Shown piece by piece: positions 7,613 to 16,115 of a DNA stretch of 64,000 nt. This stretch comes from Brucella pseudintermedia. GTDB taxonomy: Bacteria > Pseudomonadota > Alphaproteobacteria > Rhizobiales > Rhizobiaceae. Numbering within the stretch: position 1 is the first letter of the stretch; the number at the start of each line of letters is the position of its first letter. The stretch lies in the NCBI RefSeq assembly GCF_042697365.1, contig NZ_CP137604.1; one strand, given 5' to 3'. Made by a program: the position numbers and the translations under genes. The notes beneath the pieces were generated by a model. It was given only the letters and a program-made list of their open reading frames with translations, ran no database searches and had not been told where the DNA came from.

Positions 7613-8848
7613 ATGACAGAGCAAGCAACAGGCGGCACAATTCTCAAACGTGCGGTGACACAAAACAACGCCCTTTCACGCGCGGGTTTTTCCGAAAGAT
7701 TGTTCGCGTGGCTGTTCAAGGGGCTGGTGTATCCGCAAATCTGGGAGGACCCGGAAGTCGATATGGCGGCGCTTGCCATCGAACCGGGCCACCGCATCGT
7801 CACGATTGCATCGGGCGGCTGCAACGCCCTTTCCTATCTGACCGCCGACCCGGCCCGCATCGAGGCCGTCGATCTCAACCAAGCCCATGTCGCCTTCAAC
7901 CGGCTGAAGCTGGCGGCACTGAAGCATCTGCCCGATTATCAGGCTTTTTATCGCTTTTATGGCAAGGCTGACGACAAGACCAATCTGGCCGCCTACAAGC
8001 GCTTCATCCGCCCGCATCTCGACAGCGAAAGCCGCGCTTATTGGGAAAAGCGCAAATGGAACGGCCGCCAGCGCATTTCCATCTTCTGGCGCGATCTTTA
8101 TCGCCACGGCTTGCTCGGCGTCTTCATCGGCATGGGTCACCGCGTGGCGCGACTCTACGGGATCGATCCGCGCGACATATTGAAGGCGCGCACGATGGAA
8201 GAACAGCGCAGCTTCTTCGACGCGGCGCTGGCACCGCTTTTTGAAAAACGCATGGTGCGCTGGGCGACAGCCCGCAAATCCTCCCTGTTCGGGCTTGGCA
8301 TACCGCCACAGCAATATGACGCCCTTGCCACCGCTGGAAATGGCGACATGGCGCTTGTCCTGTGCAGCCGCCTTGAAAAACTCGCCTGCGGCTTTCCCCT
8401 CGCCGATAATTATTTCGCCTGGCAGGCCTTCGGGCGCGGCTATGGCGGCGATGAAGAGACCGGGCCGCTCCCGCCTTATCTGTCACGGGGCAATTTCGAA
8501 ACGGTGCGCGCCCGCGCCGATCGCCTGACAGTGCAGAACGCGAGCTATACCGATTTTCTCGCGGCCAAGCCTGCCGCTTCCGTCGACCGTTATATTCTGC
8601 TCGATGCGCAGGACTGGATGAGCGACGGACAACTCAACGCGCTATGGAGCGAGATCACCCGCACGGCGGCGCCCAATGCCCGCGTCATCTTCCGCACCGC
8701 TGCCGAACCGAGCCTGCTTCCGGGACGGGTGGCGCCAGAGATACTGGATCGCTGGACGTACCAGGCGGACCAATCCCGCGCCTTGCATGACCGCGATCGT
8801 TCCTCGATCTATGGCGGCTTTCATCTCTATATCTTGAAGGATGCCTGA
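7613..8848 (+). CDS. btaA: SAM:diacylglycerol 3-amino-3-carboxypropyltransferase BtaA
   Basis: BtaA transfers the 3-amino-3-carboxypropyl group of S-adenosylmethionine to diacylglycerol. This gives diacylglyceryl-homoserine, the first step to the phosphorus-free betaine lipid DGTS. The 411 residues match the family length (DUF3419). The SAM-binding stretch VTIASGGCNALSYL lies at residues 63-76, and the LVYPQIWEDPEVDM segment is typical. The start at 7613 has GAGGA eight bases upstream. An upstream in-frame ATG at 7562 has none and lies too close to the Pho box. It overlaps btaB by eight bases. Confidence 0.93.
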   Translation: MTEQATGGTILKRAVTQNNALSRAGFSERLFAWLFKGLVYPQIWEDPEVDMAALAIEPGHRIVTIASGGCNALSYLTADPARIEAVDLNQAHVAFNRLKLAALKHLPDYQAFYRFYGKADDKTNLAAYKRFIRPHLDSESRAYWEKRKWNGRQRISIFWRDLYRHGLLGVFIGMGHRVARLYGIDPRDILKARTMEEQRSFFDAALAPLFEKRMVRWATARKSSLFGLGIPPQQYDALATAGNGDMALVLCSRLEKLACGFPLADNYFAWQAFGRGYGGDEETGPLPPYLSRGNFETVRARADRLTVQNASYTDFLAAKPAASVDRYILLDAQDWMSDGQLNALWSEITRTAAPNARVIFRTAAEPSLLPGRVAPEILDRWTYQADQSRALHDRDRSSIYGGFHLYILKDA

Positions 8849-9524
8849 CATGCTGCGCAGCCCATGGAGCATTCAGGGTATCGACCATGCCAGCCTCATG
8901 GATCGGGTCTATCGCCGCCAGCGGCACTTCTACGATGCCACGCGCAAATATTATCTTCTGGGCCGCGATCCGATGATTGCGGGACTGGCCGTCCCCAAGA
9001 ACGGCACGGTTCTGGAGATCGGCTGCGGCACAGGCCGCAATCTGGTGAAGACCGCGGAACATTATCCCGACGCCAGGCTGTTCGGTATCGATATTTCCGC
9101 GGAAATGCTGGATACCGCCCGCCGGGCTGCGGAGCGCGCCGGCATCGAAAGCCGCGTCCGGCTTGAGCGTGCCGATGCCGCGCAATTCGATCCCGAACGA
9201 TTGTTCGGACAAACGGGCTTCGACCGGATTTTCATTTCCTATGCCGTGTCGATGATCCCGCAATGGCAGTCAGTTGTCCGCGAGAGTATCCGCCATCTCG
9301 CTCCACAGGGGGAATTGCACATCGTCGATTTCGGCGATCAGGCGCGCTTGCCCGGCTGGTTCAAGCGCGCCCTCTATACATGGCTTGAGTGGTTCCGTGT
9401 GACGCCGCGCAACGACCTGCTCTCCTTCTGCGAACAGCTTGCATCAGAACGCGGCTTTTCGACCGAACAACGCATTCTTTATCGCGGCTTCGCGTGGATC
9501 ATCACGGCTAAAGCTATTCATTAG
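8841..9524 (+). CDS. btaB: SAM-dependent N-methyltransferase BtaB (betaine lipid)
   Basis: BtaB methylates the amino group of diacylglyceryl-homoserine three times to give DGTS. The 227-residue protein has a class I methyltransferase fold with the SAM loop VLEIGCGTGRNL (about residues 57-68). Acidic GIDISAEML follows, then a C-terminal RILYRGFAWIITAKA. It overlaps the btaA end by eight bases, so the two are one transcription unit under the Pho-box-like site. An ATG three codons in (8850) is an alternative start. The identity rests on the pairing with btaA and the fold. Confidence 0.92.
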   Translation: MPDMLRSPWSIQGIDHASLMDRVYRRQRHFYDATRKYYLLGRDPMIAGLAVPKNGTVLEIGCGTGRNLVKTAEHYPDARLFGIDISAEMLDTARRAAERAGIESRVRLERADAAQFDPERLFGQTGFDRIFISYAVSMIPQWQSVVRESIRHLAPQGELHIVDFGDQARLPGWFKRALYTWLEWFRVTPRNDLLSFCEQLASERGFSTEQRILYRGFAWIITAKAIH

Positions 9525-9556
9525 CTTAACAAATATACTAACCGCGCATTATAATA

Positions 9557-10000
9557 TTATTCCACAGTAATTTTGATTTCCGCATCGTCCTGAACGCCTT
9601 CCAAACCATGAGGGTCGGTACATTCTTTGCCATCACAAGTTGCATTAACAGCCCCAGTTACTGCCGTAAGCCACTTTTTATTATATTTCCAGTGTTTAAA
9701 CTCTATAATATTATTGTTGTTTTGATCTCTCCACCTAACTGCTTTACTGCCATCGGCACAAACCATAAAATTGCTATCCTGAATAACAAAAGGTTTAGGG
9801 GTATTACTCACATCAATACTCTCAGGACCTGCATCATGCATGCATTGGACCCAAATCCTTTTCATAACGGTCGTTTTTGACGTCGCATTTTGAAAAGTAA
9901 CAATATATTTTTGTTCGGCACTCGCTGATGAAATCAATATAAAACTAAAAATACCCGCCGAAACGGCCGTTAGCGCTTTTTTTAACATAATTTTAACCAT
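9557..10000 (-). CDS. AT-rich orphan gene, exported cysteine-containing protein
   Basis: A 147-residue frame with clearly lower GC than both neighbours. A signal peptide (cleavage after SSASA, about residue 28) leads to a mature domain of about 119 residues with four cysteines (WVQC, FMVC, NATC, KEC), enough for two periplasmic disulfides. There are many Asn/Lys residues and an NNNN run, consistent with AT-rich codon use. No family is recognised. It lies between btaB and a GH25 muramidase that is transcribed away from it. The start may be 10000 or the ATG at 9988; neither has a good ribosome site. Composition suggests recent transfer. Confidence 0.6.
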   Translation of the reverse strand: MVKIMLKKALTAVSAGIFSFILISSASAEQKYIVTFQNATSKTTVMKRIWVQCMHDAGPESIDVSNTPKPFVIQDSNFMVCADGSKAVRWRDQNNNNIIEFKHWKYNKKWLTAVTGAVNATCDGKECTDPHGLEGVQDDAEIKITVE

Positions 10001-10095
10001 AGATTTTTTAAATTAAAAAGATTTTTGGAAACCAGCGTCAATCCAGCCAATTTACAGAAACTACTATATCCCATTCCATATTGTGGAACTCCTGT

Positions 10096-10944
10096 ATGAA
10101 TCACCTGGCCAGCCGTTTTATCCCGTCTCTGGGCATCTTGTCTTTGAGCGCCTTTCTGCTTTCCGCCTGCACGACGGTGGACTACGACTTTTCCGATGTG
10201 AAGAAATCAGGCGGCTCGGTAGCCCGGATTCCGCCGCCCTCCGGCCCTGTGAAGGCATCGCGTTTCGGTGATCGCGACCCGCACGACTGGACTGGCAAGA
10301 CCCCTTGGCACTATCCGATCCACGGCACGGACGTTTCCAAATATCAGACCAATATTGACTGGAGCGCCGTTCGCGCCAGTGGCATTTCCTTCGCCTTCAT
10401 CAAGGCGACCGAAGGCGGTGACAGGGTTGATGACCGTTTTCAGGAGCACTGGAACGGCGCCCGTCAGGCAGGCATCGCACGGAGCGCCTATCACTTCTAC
10501 TATTTCTGCCGTCCGGCCATCGAGCAGGCGCGCTGGTATATCCAGAACGTGCCGCGTGACCCCGGCGCGCTTCCGCCCGTCCTCGACATGGAATGGAACC
10601 CGCAATCGCCGACCTGCAAGCTGCGCCCCAATGCAGCCGTTGTGCGCAAGGAAATGCGCATCTTCCTGCAAGCGCTGGAAAAGCATTACGGCAAGCGCCC
10701 GATCATCTACACGACGGTCGATTTCTTCGATGACAATGACCTGCGGCAGATGGCGGATTATCCATTCTGGCTACGCTCCGTTGCCGGTCATCCGGACGAG
10801 AAATACGGTCCGCATCCGTGGACGTTCTGGCAATATACGGGCACCGGCTCCATTCCCGGCATCAAGGGCGACGCCGACATCAATGTCTTCGCTGGCGATG
10901 CCAACACCTGGAAAAAGTGGCTGGAAAGCAACAAGGTTCGCTAA
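10096..10944 (+). CDS. GH25-family muramidase lipoprotein
   Basis: Glycoside hydrolase family 25 lysozyme-like enzyme that cleaves MurNAc-GlcNAc bonds. From the ATG at 10096 the product has 282 residues. A signal sequence ends in the lipobox LLSAC (C25). A spacer follows, then the GH25 barrel. The catalytic pattern is visible: D79 in HGTDVSKYQ, D164 and E166 in PPVLDMEWN, and a C-terminal HPWTFWQYTGTGSIPGI. Many Brucella genomes carry such a gene. As a lipoprotein it would act in the periplasm, probably in wall remodelling rather than in killing of rivals. The AT-rich orphan gene is divergent from it. Confidence 0.92.
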   Translation: MNHLASRFIPSLGILSLSAFLLSACTTVDYDFSDVKKSGGSVARIPPPSGPVKASRFGDRDPHDWTGKTPWHYPIHGTDVSKYQTNIDWSAVRASGISFAFIKATEGGDRVDDRFQEHWNGARQAGIARSAYHFYYFCRPAIEQARWYIQNVPRDPGALPPVLDMEWNPQSPTCKLRPNAAVVRKEMRIFLQALEKHYGKRPIIYTTVDFFDDNDLRQMADYPFWLRSVAGHPDEKYGPHPWTFWQYTGTGSIPGIKGDADINVFAGDANTWKKWLESNKVR

Positions 10945-11063
10945 CACGGCTCGGTTTGGCGGTTCACTCTAAGTTTTGCTTCATTTCCGATGCTTGTTGA
11001 GGCAATAGCAGAACAATCCTCGGAAGGGAGCCGCATGCTCCCGATCATTAGTGTGAGTTACCA

Positions 11064-12299
11064 ATGAAGTTTTTTGCTTCAGTTATAGCAGCCGCATTGC
11101 TCGCGTCGACAACCATGTCCACCGCACAGGCCGCCGCATCTCCGGCGCCCGCTGTGACGCCATCTGAAAACACCGTCAACCTTCCAAAGCCGGAATGCGA
11201 GATTGATTTCGGCCAGTGGATGGACAATCTGACCAAGGAAGCCCGTGACGCCGGTGTCGGCGAAAAAGGTATCGCGGAACTGCACAAGGCCATGCTTGAG
11301 CAAAAGGTGCTCGACCGCGACCGCAAGCAGACCGTCTTCAACCTGACCTTCACTGAATTTTCCAAGCGTCTCATCTCGGATGCGCGCCTGAAGAAGGGCC
11401 GCGAAAATCTGGTCAAATATGCCGATGTCTTCAAGAAGGTTGAGGACACCTATGGCGTTCCCGGGCCGGTGCTTGCCGCTTTCTGGGGGCTTGAAACCGA
11501 TTACGGCGCGATCCAGGGCGATTTCGATACGCTCAACGCACTTGTCACCCTTTCCTATGATTGCCGCCGCCCGGACCTGTTCCGCCCGCAGCTCATCGCC
11601 CTTCTCAAGCTTTTCGATCAGGGCGTCGTCGATGCGGCGACCACCGGCGCTTGGGCCGGCGAAATCGGCATGATGCAGCTTCTGCCGAAGGATTATCTGG
11701 AGCGCGGCGTCGATGGCGACGGCGACGGCAAGGTCGATCTGAAGAACAGCGTTCCCGATGCCATGATGACCGCCGGTCGTATGATCTCGGAACTTGGCTG
11801 GAAACGCGGCCAGCCCTGGCTTGAGGAAGTTCGTCTCACCAAGGATCTGCCTTGGGAAGAAGCGATCCGCACCAACCGCAAGCCGCATTCCTGGTGGGCC
11901 GAACAGGGCGTGACCGGGATCAATGGTCCCCTCGGGCCGGATGACGGCGATGCGTCGCTTCTGCTGCCGCTTGGCCGCAAGGGACCGGCTTTCCTGTCCT
12001 ATCCGAACTTCGACGTGTTCGTGGAATGGAACAAATCCATCGTCTACGCCACGACGGCTGCCTATTTCGCCACACGCCTGGCTGGCGCGCCCGCCTTCGA
12101 TCCGGGCAATCCTGATCAGGGATTGACGCAGGACCAGTTGAAGGAACTTCAGACCAAGCTTCAGGCGCGTGGCTATGACATGGGCAAGATCGATGGCGTT
12201 TTCGGTGTCGCCACCCGCGATGCCGTGCGCGCCGAACAGATGCGCCTTGGAATGCCGGCCGATTCATGGCCGACGCCGGAGCTTCTCGATAAGCTCTGA
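11064..12299 (+). CDS. mltB: MltB-type lytic murein transglycosylase with PG-binding domain
   Basis: A 411-residue exported enzyme: signal peptide (residues 1-24, ending AQA), SLT_2/MltB catalytic domain (about 45-340), and a C-terminal PG_binding_1 repeat (about 350-411, LTQDQLKELQTKLQARGYD). The catalytic glutamate is E144 in AAFWGLETDYGAIQGD. GEIGMMQLLPKDYLERG is a further signature. There is no lipobox, unlike E. coli MltB, so it is likely soluble in the periplasm. It breaks glycan strands to 1,6-anhydro-muropeptides, feeding the recycling path that includes AmpD. The next gene follows after a terminator. Confidence 0.92.
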   Translation: MKFFASVIAAALLASTTMSTAQAAASPAPAVTPSENTVNLPKPECEIDFGQWMDNLTKEARDAGVGEKGIAELHKAMLEQKVLDRDRKQTVFNLTFTEFSKRLISDARLKKGRENLVKYADVFKKVEDTYGVPGPVLAAFWGLETDYGAIQGDFDTLNALVTLSYDCRRPDLFRPQLIALLKLFDQGVVDAATTGAWAGEIGMMQLLPKDYLERGVDGDGDGKVDLKNSVPDAMMTAGRMISELGWKRGQPWLEEVRLTKDLPWEEAIRTNRKPHSWWAEQGVTGINGPLGPDDGDASLLLPLGRKGPAFLSYPNFDVFVEWNKSIVYATTAAYFATRLAGAPAFDPGNPDQGLTQDQLKELQTKLQARGYDMGKIDGVFGVATRDAVRAEQMRLGMPADSWPTPELLDKL

Positions 12300-12307
12300 T
12301 TTTCGGC

Positions 12308-12336
12308 AAGGCGCGGAGTTCAAAGCCCGCGCCTTT
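12308..12336 (+). terminator. Terminator behind mltB
   Basis: AAGGCGCGG and CCGCGCCTT form a stem followed by TTCC. It lies 9 bases after the mltB stop and before the AEC-family gene. Confidence 0.78.
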
Positions 12337-12353
12337 TCCTTTCCTGAACTGAA

Positions 12354-13298
12354 ATGCGCCCCATGCTCACCACGCTGTTCGTTGTCCTTCCCGTTTTCGC
12401 GCTGATTTTCTCCGGTTGGGGCGCCTTCAAGCTGAAAATACTGGGTCCTCATGCGATAGCGGAGCTGAACCGCTTCGTGGTCTATCTGGCGCTGCCCGCC
12501 CTTCTGTTCGACATCATGGCCAATACAAATGGCAGCGAACTATGGCAGCCCGGCTTCATTGCGGTGTTCCTGCTTTCGAGCGCGATTGCTTTCGCCTTGC
12601 CGTTTGTGGTGCGGCTGCGCGGAAAACTGCCGCTTGCGGATACCGCACTCGACGGCCTCAACGCCGCCTATCCCAATACCGGCTATATGGGCATCCCGCT
12701 TTCGATGATTGCCTTCGGCTCCGGCGTTCTGGCCGCAACCACCATTTCGATCATCATCACCGTCTGCGTCACCTTTGCTTTCGCAATCGTGCTGATCGAA
12801 ATCGGCCTGCAAACCGAGAAGAAACCGCTCCGCCTCATCTGGAAGGTCATGCGGTCCCTGATCCGCAATCCGCTGCTTGTCGCTCCGGCGTTGGGCGCGG
12901 CTGCGTCTTTTCTTGGGCTCACCATCCCCGCCCCTGCGGAAACCTTCCTCAAGATGCTCGGCGGCGCCGCATCCCCTTGCGCGCTGGTTGCGCTTGGACT
13001 GTTCCTCGCCCAGCCCCGCAAGATCGAACGCGAAAGCGTCAATGCCATAGCCTTCCTTGTTGCTGTCAAGCTGATCGTGCAGCCGCTCGCAACCTGGCTG
13101 CTGGCGGTCTATGTATTCGGACTGCCGCCCCTCCTCGCGCAGAGCGCCGCCCTTCTCGCAGCCCTCCCCACCGGCACCGGTCCCTTCATGCTGGCCGAGC
13201 ATTATCGCCGCGAAGCAACGATAACCTCCAACGTCATCCTCTATTCGACCGTGCTATCCATCCTCACTTTGTCGGCATATCTGGCGCTAATTCGCTAA
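12354..13298 (+). CDS. AEC-family (auxin efflux carrier-like) transporter
   Basis: A 314-residue integral membrane protein with about ten hydrophobic segments in two halves. The family mark NAAYPNTGYMGIPL in the first half and the PTGTGPFMLAEHYR turn near the end are typical of bacterial AEC permeases. Members move organic anions such as malonate or malate, and the plant relatives move auxin. The substrate cannot be told from sequence or from neighbours. It stands alone on the plus strand, 18 bases after the mltB terminator. A second ATG at 12363 is a possible start. Confidence 0.88.
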   Translation: MRPMLTTLFVVLPVFALIFSGWGAFKLKILGPHAIAELNRFVVYLALPALLFDIMANTNGSELWQPGFIAVFLLSSAIAFALPFVVRLRGKLPLADTALDGLNAAYPNTGYMGIPLSMIAFGSGVLAATTISIIITVCVTFAFAIVLIEIGLQTEKKPLRLIWKVMRSLIRNPLLVAPALGAAASFLGLTIPAPAETFLKMLGGAASPCALVALGLFLAQPRKIERESVNAIAFLVAVKLIVQPLATWLLAVYVFGLPPLLAQSAALLAALPTGTGPFMLAEHYRREATITSNVILYSTVLSILTLSAYLALIR

Positions 13299-13565
13299 AA
13301 ACCACAAAAAACATGCCAAAAAACCTGTGGCAACTGCGGCGAAAACAGCACCAAACGTGGCAGTTCGATGTCTTTTTCATGAAATGTGAACAAATTTTTC
13401 TGGTCAAATATTTCAATGATTTAGAGGGTAAACAATAGGTTTATTCCCCTATCACGGCAGATTGCAGAACGAAATCTTCTTTTGTTCGAGGCGTTTTGCG
13501 CTTAGATTCCTGTTTCCTACCAGCGCGCGTCCGCTCCGTCGGGCGCATATGAAGGAGACAGACCA

Positions 13566-13652
13566 ATGGGACTTACGCGATCTTTGAATGTCCTCATGAT
13601 CTGTGCGGCATTTGCATTTGTTGCAGCGTTGATAGCAGGGGTCATCCCTTAA
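13566..13652 (+). CDS. 28-residue predicted membrane peptide
   Basis: A short frame (MGLTRSLNVLMICAAFAFVA and eight more residues) begins at an ATG preceded by a strong AAGGAG ribosome site seven bases away. After a positively charged start (R5) it is one hydrophobic helix of about 20 residues and ends IP-stop. The inside-positive rule puts the N-terminus in the cytoplasm. It is monocistronic, with a repeat element beginning directly at its stop codon. No function is known to me. The ribosome site and clean topology make translation likely. Confidence 0.7.
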   Translation: MGLTRSLNVLMICAAFAFVAALIAGVIP

Positions 13653-13752
13653 AGCATGTCTCCCGAAAGTGGGAACCGGTTTCGGGATAAAGACATGCGT
13701 GAAAACAAATCGAGAGCATTTCCGACGATCCAGCCTAAACAGGAAATGCTCT
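13653..13752. repeat. Dispersed palindromic repeat, complete copy
   Basis: About 100 bases made of two hairpins. The first (13654-13698) pairs GCATGTCT...CCGAAA with TTTCGGG...AGACATGC. The second pairs AGAGCATTTCC with GGAAATGCTCT (ending 13752). Related copies lie at 1480, 38341 and 53977, and half copies at 3263, 34131 and 62681. It fits the class of Brucella-group intergenic palindromic repeats (Bru-RS-like). The family assignment is from memory. Confidence 0.85.
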
Positions 13753-13821
13753 AAGGGAAATGGCCTAAACCATTACGGCGGCTTCGGTTTTTGAGGATAG
13801 GCCGACCCGCACGAAAACGAG

Positions 13822-13849
13822 AAAGCCCGGCGAAATTGCCGGGCTTTCT
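13822..13849 (-). terminator. Terminator of metF
   Basis: AAAGCCCGGC and GCCGGGCTTT form a strong stem with T-rich bases on both sides. It sits five bases beyond the metF stop on the minus strand and could work in either direction. Confidence 0.88.
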
Positions 13850-13853
13850 TATT

Positions 13854-14765
13854 TCAGGCAACCTCAAGAACCGCCTCTGCCTTCGGCCTTATGCCGATCA
13901 TATGACAGATCGCAAAAGGCAGATCGGCGCGATTCATCGTATAGAAATGGAAATCCTGCACGCCGCGTTCGATCAGGTCCATCACCTGTTCCGCAGCAAT
14001 CGCCGCCGCCACGAGCTGATGTGTCTGCGGATCGTTGTCCAGCCCCTCGAATCGTTCCGCCAGCCAGCTTGGAATATGCGTCGCCGAGCGCGCGCAGAAA
14101 TTCTTGACCTGCTTGAAGTTATGGACCGGCAGCACGCCCGGAACGATCGGAATGTAGATACCGGCGCGGCGTACGCGCTCGACATAACGCTCGTAAAGAT
14201 CGTTTTCGAAGAAAAACTGGGTGATGGCGCGCGTCGCTCCATTATCGACCTTGCGCTTCAGCATATCGATATCGGTCGCAAAATCCGGGCTTTCCGGATG
14301 TTTTTCCGGATAGGCAGAGACCGAAATGTCGAAATCCGCAATATTGCGCAGGCCGGAGACCAGTTCGGCGCCGTTCTGGTAGCCGCCGGGCGTCGGCACA
14401 TATTTCTCGCCGATACCGGCTGCCGGATCGCCGCGCAGTGCCACGAAACGATTGACGCCAAGCGAAGCGAATTCACGCACAACACGGTCGACTTCCTCGC
14501 GCGTCGCATCCACACATGTCAGATGCGCGGCGGGCTTGATGTCGGTTTCCTTGAGAATGCGCGCTACGGTGCGTGCCGTGCGTTCCCGCGTGGAACCGCC
14601 CGCGCCATAGGTCACCGAAACAAATTCGGGCTGCAACGGGGCAAGCCGCGTGACCGTATCCCAGAGACGCTGTTCCATTTCTTCCGTCTTGGGCGGGAAG
14701 AATTCGAACGATACCCGGGTGGTCTGGCCAACGTCCGGTCGGCGGGAAAGACCGTAAAAACCCAT
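13854..14765 (-). CDS. metF: Methylenetetrahydrofolate reductase MetF
   Basis: MetF reduces 5,10-methylene-THF to 5-methyl-THF, supplying the methyl group for methionine synthesis. The product from the ATG at 14765 (GGAGA ribosome site) has 303 residues, the usual length. Visible marks are VSFEFFPPKTEEME near the start, FVSVTYGAGGSTRE, AHLTCVD and ITQFFFEND, all parts of the TIM-barrel flavoprotein. The minus-strand neighbour upstream is an ArsR-methyltransferase fusion 107 bases away. The pair probably forms one transcription unit responding to S-adenosyl compounds. Confidence 0.96.
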   Translation of the reverse strand: MGFYGLSRRPDVGQTTRVSFEFFPPKTEEMEQRLWDTVTRLAPLQPEFVSVTYGAGGSTRERTARTVARILKETDIKPAAHLTCVDATREEVDRVVREFASLGVNRFVALRGDPAAGIGEKYVPTPGGYQNGAELVSGLRNIADFDISVSAYPEKHPESPDFATDIDMLKRKVDNGATRAITQFFFENDLYERYVERVRRAGIYIPIVPGVLPVHNFKQVKNFCARSATHIPSWLAERFEGLDNDPQTHQLVAAAIAAEQVMDLIERGVQDFHFYTMNRADLPFAICHMIGIRPKAEAVLEVA

Positions 14766-14872
14766 CAAACTGTCTCCGTCATGCTCGGAGCATTTTGCAG
14801 CCGGATACAAACATCTGGCGTCGCATAATGCCGTGAATACAAATATTCAAAGCGCGTTTCCGTCCAACCTCG

Positions 14873-15889
14873 TCAGGCCGAAACGCGCTCAATTGTTTTC
14901 GACACCGGGTCGGCGATCAGAAGGCGCGGATCGCGAGCAAGCCACAGCTTCACTGTCAGCCCCTCATCTCCGTTGGTGGCCTTCGGCTCCAGTTCCAGTG
15001 TCTTCTCCGGCTCAAGTCCGGCATCCTTCATCCAGCCCAGCATCTGCTCATCGCTGAAACCAAGCCGCAAATGTGCGTGTTCCTCGCGCAGGAACTCAAG
15101 CCTGTGCGGTGCAAAATCGACGATCAGCAGCCGTCCGTTGGGGCGCAGCGCCCGCGCGCCCTCCCGGATCGCGGCCAGCGGGTCGTCGAGAAAGTGCAGA
15201 ACCTGATGAATAGTCACCAGATCGAAACTCTCGCGCTCGACAGGCAGCGCATAGACATCGCCCTGGCGAACCTGTGCATTGCCGATTGCCGCCAGATCGA
15301 GATTGGCACGCGCCACGGCCAGCATGTCGCGATTGATGTCGATGCCGACGCCGCGCAGGTAAAGCGGGGCAAAAAGCTCCAGCAAGCGGCCTGTACCTGT
15401 GCCGACGTCCAGCATGGCCTGAAACGGCTTGTCGCCGACAATCTTCTTGAGCGCGACCTCGACCGCATCCTCGGAAACATGCAGCCTGCGAATCTGATCC
15501 CAGCTTCCGGCATTGGCGCTGAAATAGGCGGCCGCCTTTTCCTGTCGGCTGGACTTCACCTGCGACAGCCGCTCCATGTCGCGCTCAACCAGCGCATCGG
15601 CGCTATCGAGACGCGCCAGAAGCCCACGCGCAAGATCGCCGCTGATCGCATTGTCCGCGAGACGGAAATAGGCCCACGCCCCTTCCTGATAGCGATCAAT
15701 GAGATCAGCTTCGGCCAGCAGCTTCAGATGACGCGAAACCCGCGGCTGTGACTGCCCCAATATTGTCGTGAGGTCGGAGACGGTCAGGTCGCCCCGCGCC
15801 AAAAGCGCCAGAATGCGCAAACGGCTTGGCTCCGCCACCGCTTTCAACACATCCACCATCTGATCGAGTTGCAGTTGCAAACCGCTCAT
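14873..15889 (-). CDS. ArsR-family regulator fused to SAM-dependent methyltransferase
   Basis: The 338 residues join an N-terminal winged-helix ArsR domain (about 5-90, with DLTTILGQSQPRVSRHLKLL as recognition helix) to a class I methyltransferase domain (about 140-300, SAM loop MLDVGTGTGRLLEL). Such fusions upstream of metF or other methionine-cycle genes are common in Alphaproteobacteria. They are thought to sense S-adenosyl-methionine or -homocysteine. Whether the domain catalyses methylation or only binds the ligand is not clear. A palindromic AT-rich site lies 26 bases upstream of its start, fitting autoregulation together with metF. Confidence 0.9.
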   Translation of the reverse strand: MSGLQLQLDQMVDVLKAVAEPSRLRILALLARGDLTVSDLTTILGQSQPRVSRHLKLLAEADLIDRYQEGAWAYFRLADNAISGDLARGLLARLDSADALVERDMERLSQVKSSRQEKAAAYFSANAGSWDQIRRLHVSEDAVEVALKKIVGDKPFQAMLDVGTGTGRLLELFAPLYLRGVGIDINRDMLAVARANLDLAAIGNAQVRQGDVYALPVERESFDLVTIHQVLHFLDDPLAAIREGARALRPNGRLLIVDFAPHRLEFLREEHAHLRLGFSDEQMLGWMKDAGLEPEKTLELEPKATNGDEGLTVKLWLARDPRLLIADPVSKTIERVSA

Positions 15890-15915
15890 CCCTTGCCCTC
15901 AGGCCGACTAAAAGA

Positions 15916-15935
15916 CATAAAGATATGTTTATATG
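15916..15935. promoter_or_regulatory. Candidate operator of the ArsR-type regulator
   Basis: CATAAAGATATGTTTATATG is an imperfect palindrome in which 14 of 20 positions are symmetric. It lies immediately upstream of the regulator gene in otherwise GC-rich sequence. ArsR-family proteins bind AT-rich dyads of about this size. The binder is inferred from position only. Confidence 0.55.
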
Positions 15936-16115
15936 GAAAATGATTCCGACGCAAGGACTTTTCATGCAGAATGGGTGACATAAGGGATTCGCAGTGGAGC
16001 GCGATCCGTCCTTGCGGACGCACAAAGGACATTCAAAATAGCGAAGCCACGCATCGCGCATTCAGAAAATCGTTTCGGATTTTCAGGCAGATGCAGAACA
16101 TGGAAGGAGAGCGGA

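Noticed and set aside
9525..10095. Toxin-antitoxin pair made of the AT-rich orphan and the GH25 gene
   Set aside because: The two genes are divergent, the muramidase has normal composition and a housekeeping-like lipoprotein layout, and the spacing is unlike known modules.
14766..14872. SAM riboswitch upstream of metF
   Set aside because: The 107-base gap has no SAM-II or other conserved riboswitch core that I can find; control by the ArsR-type regulator is the simpler reading.
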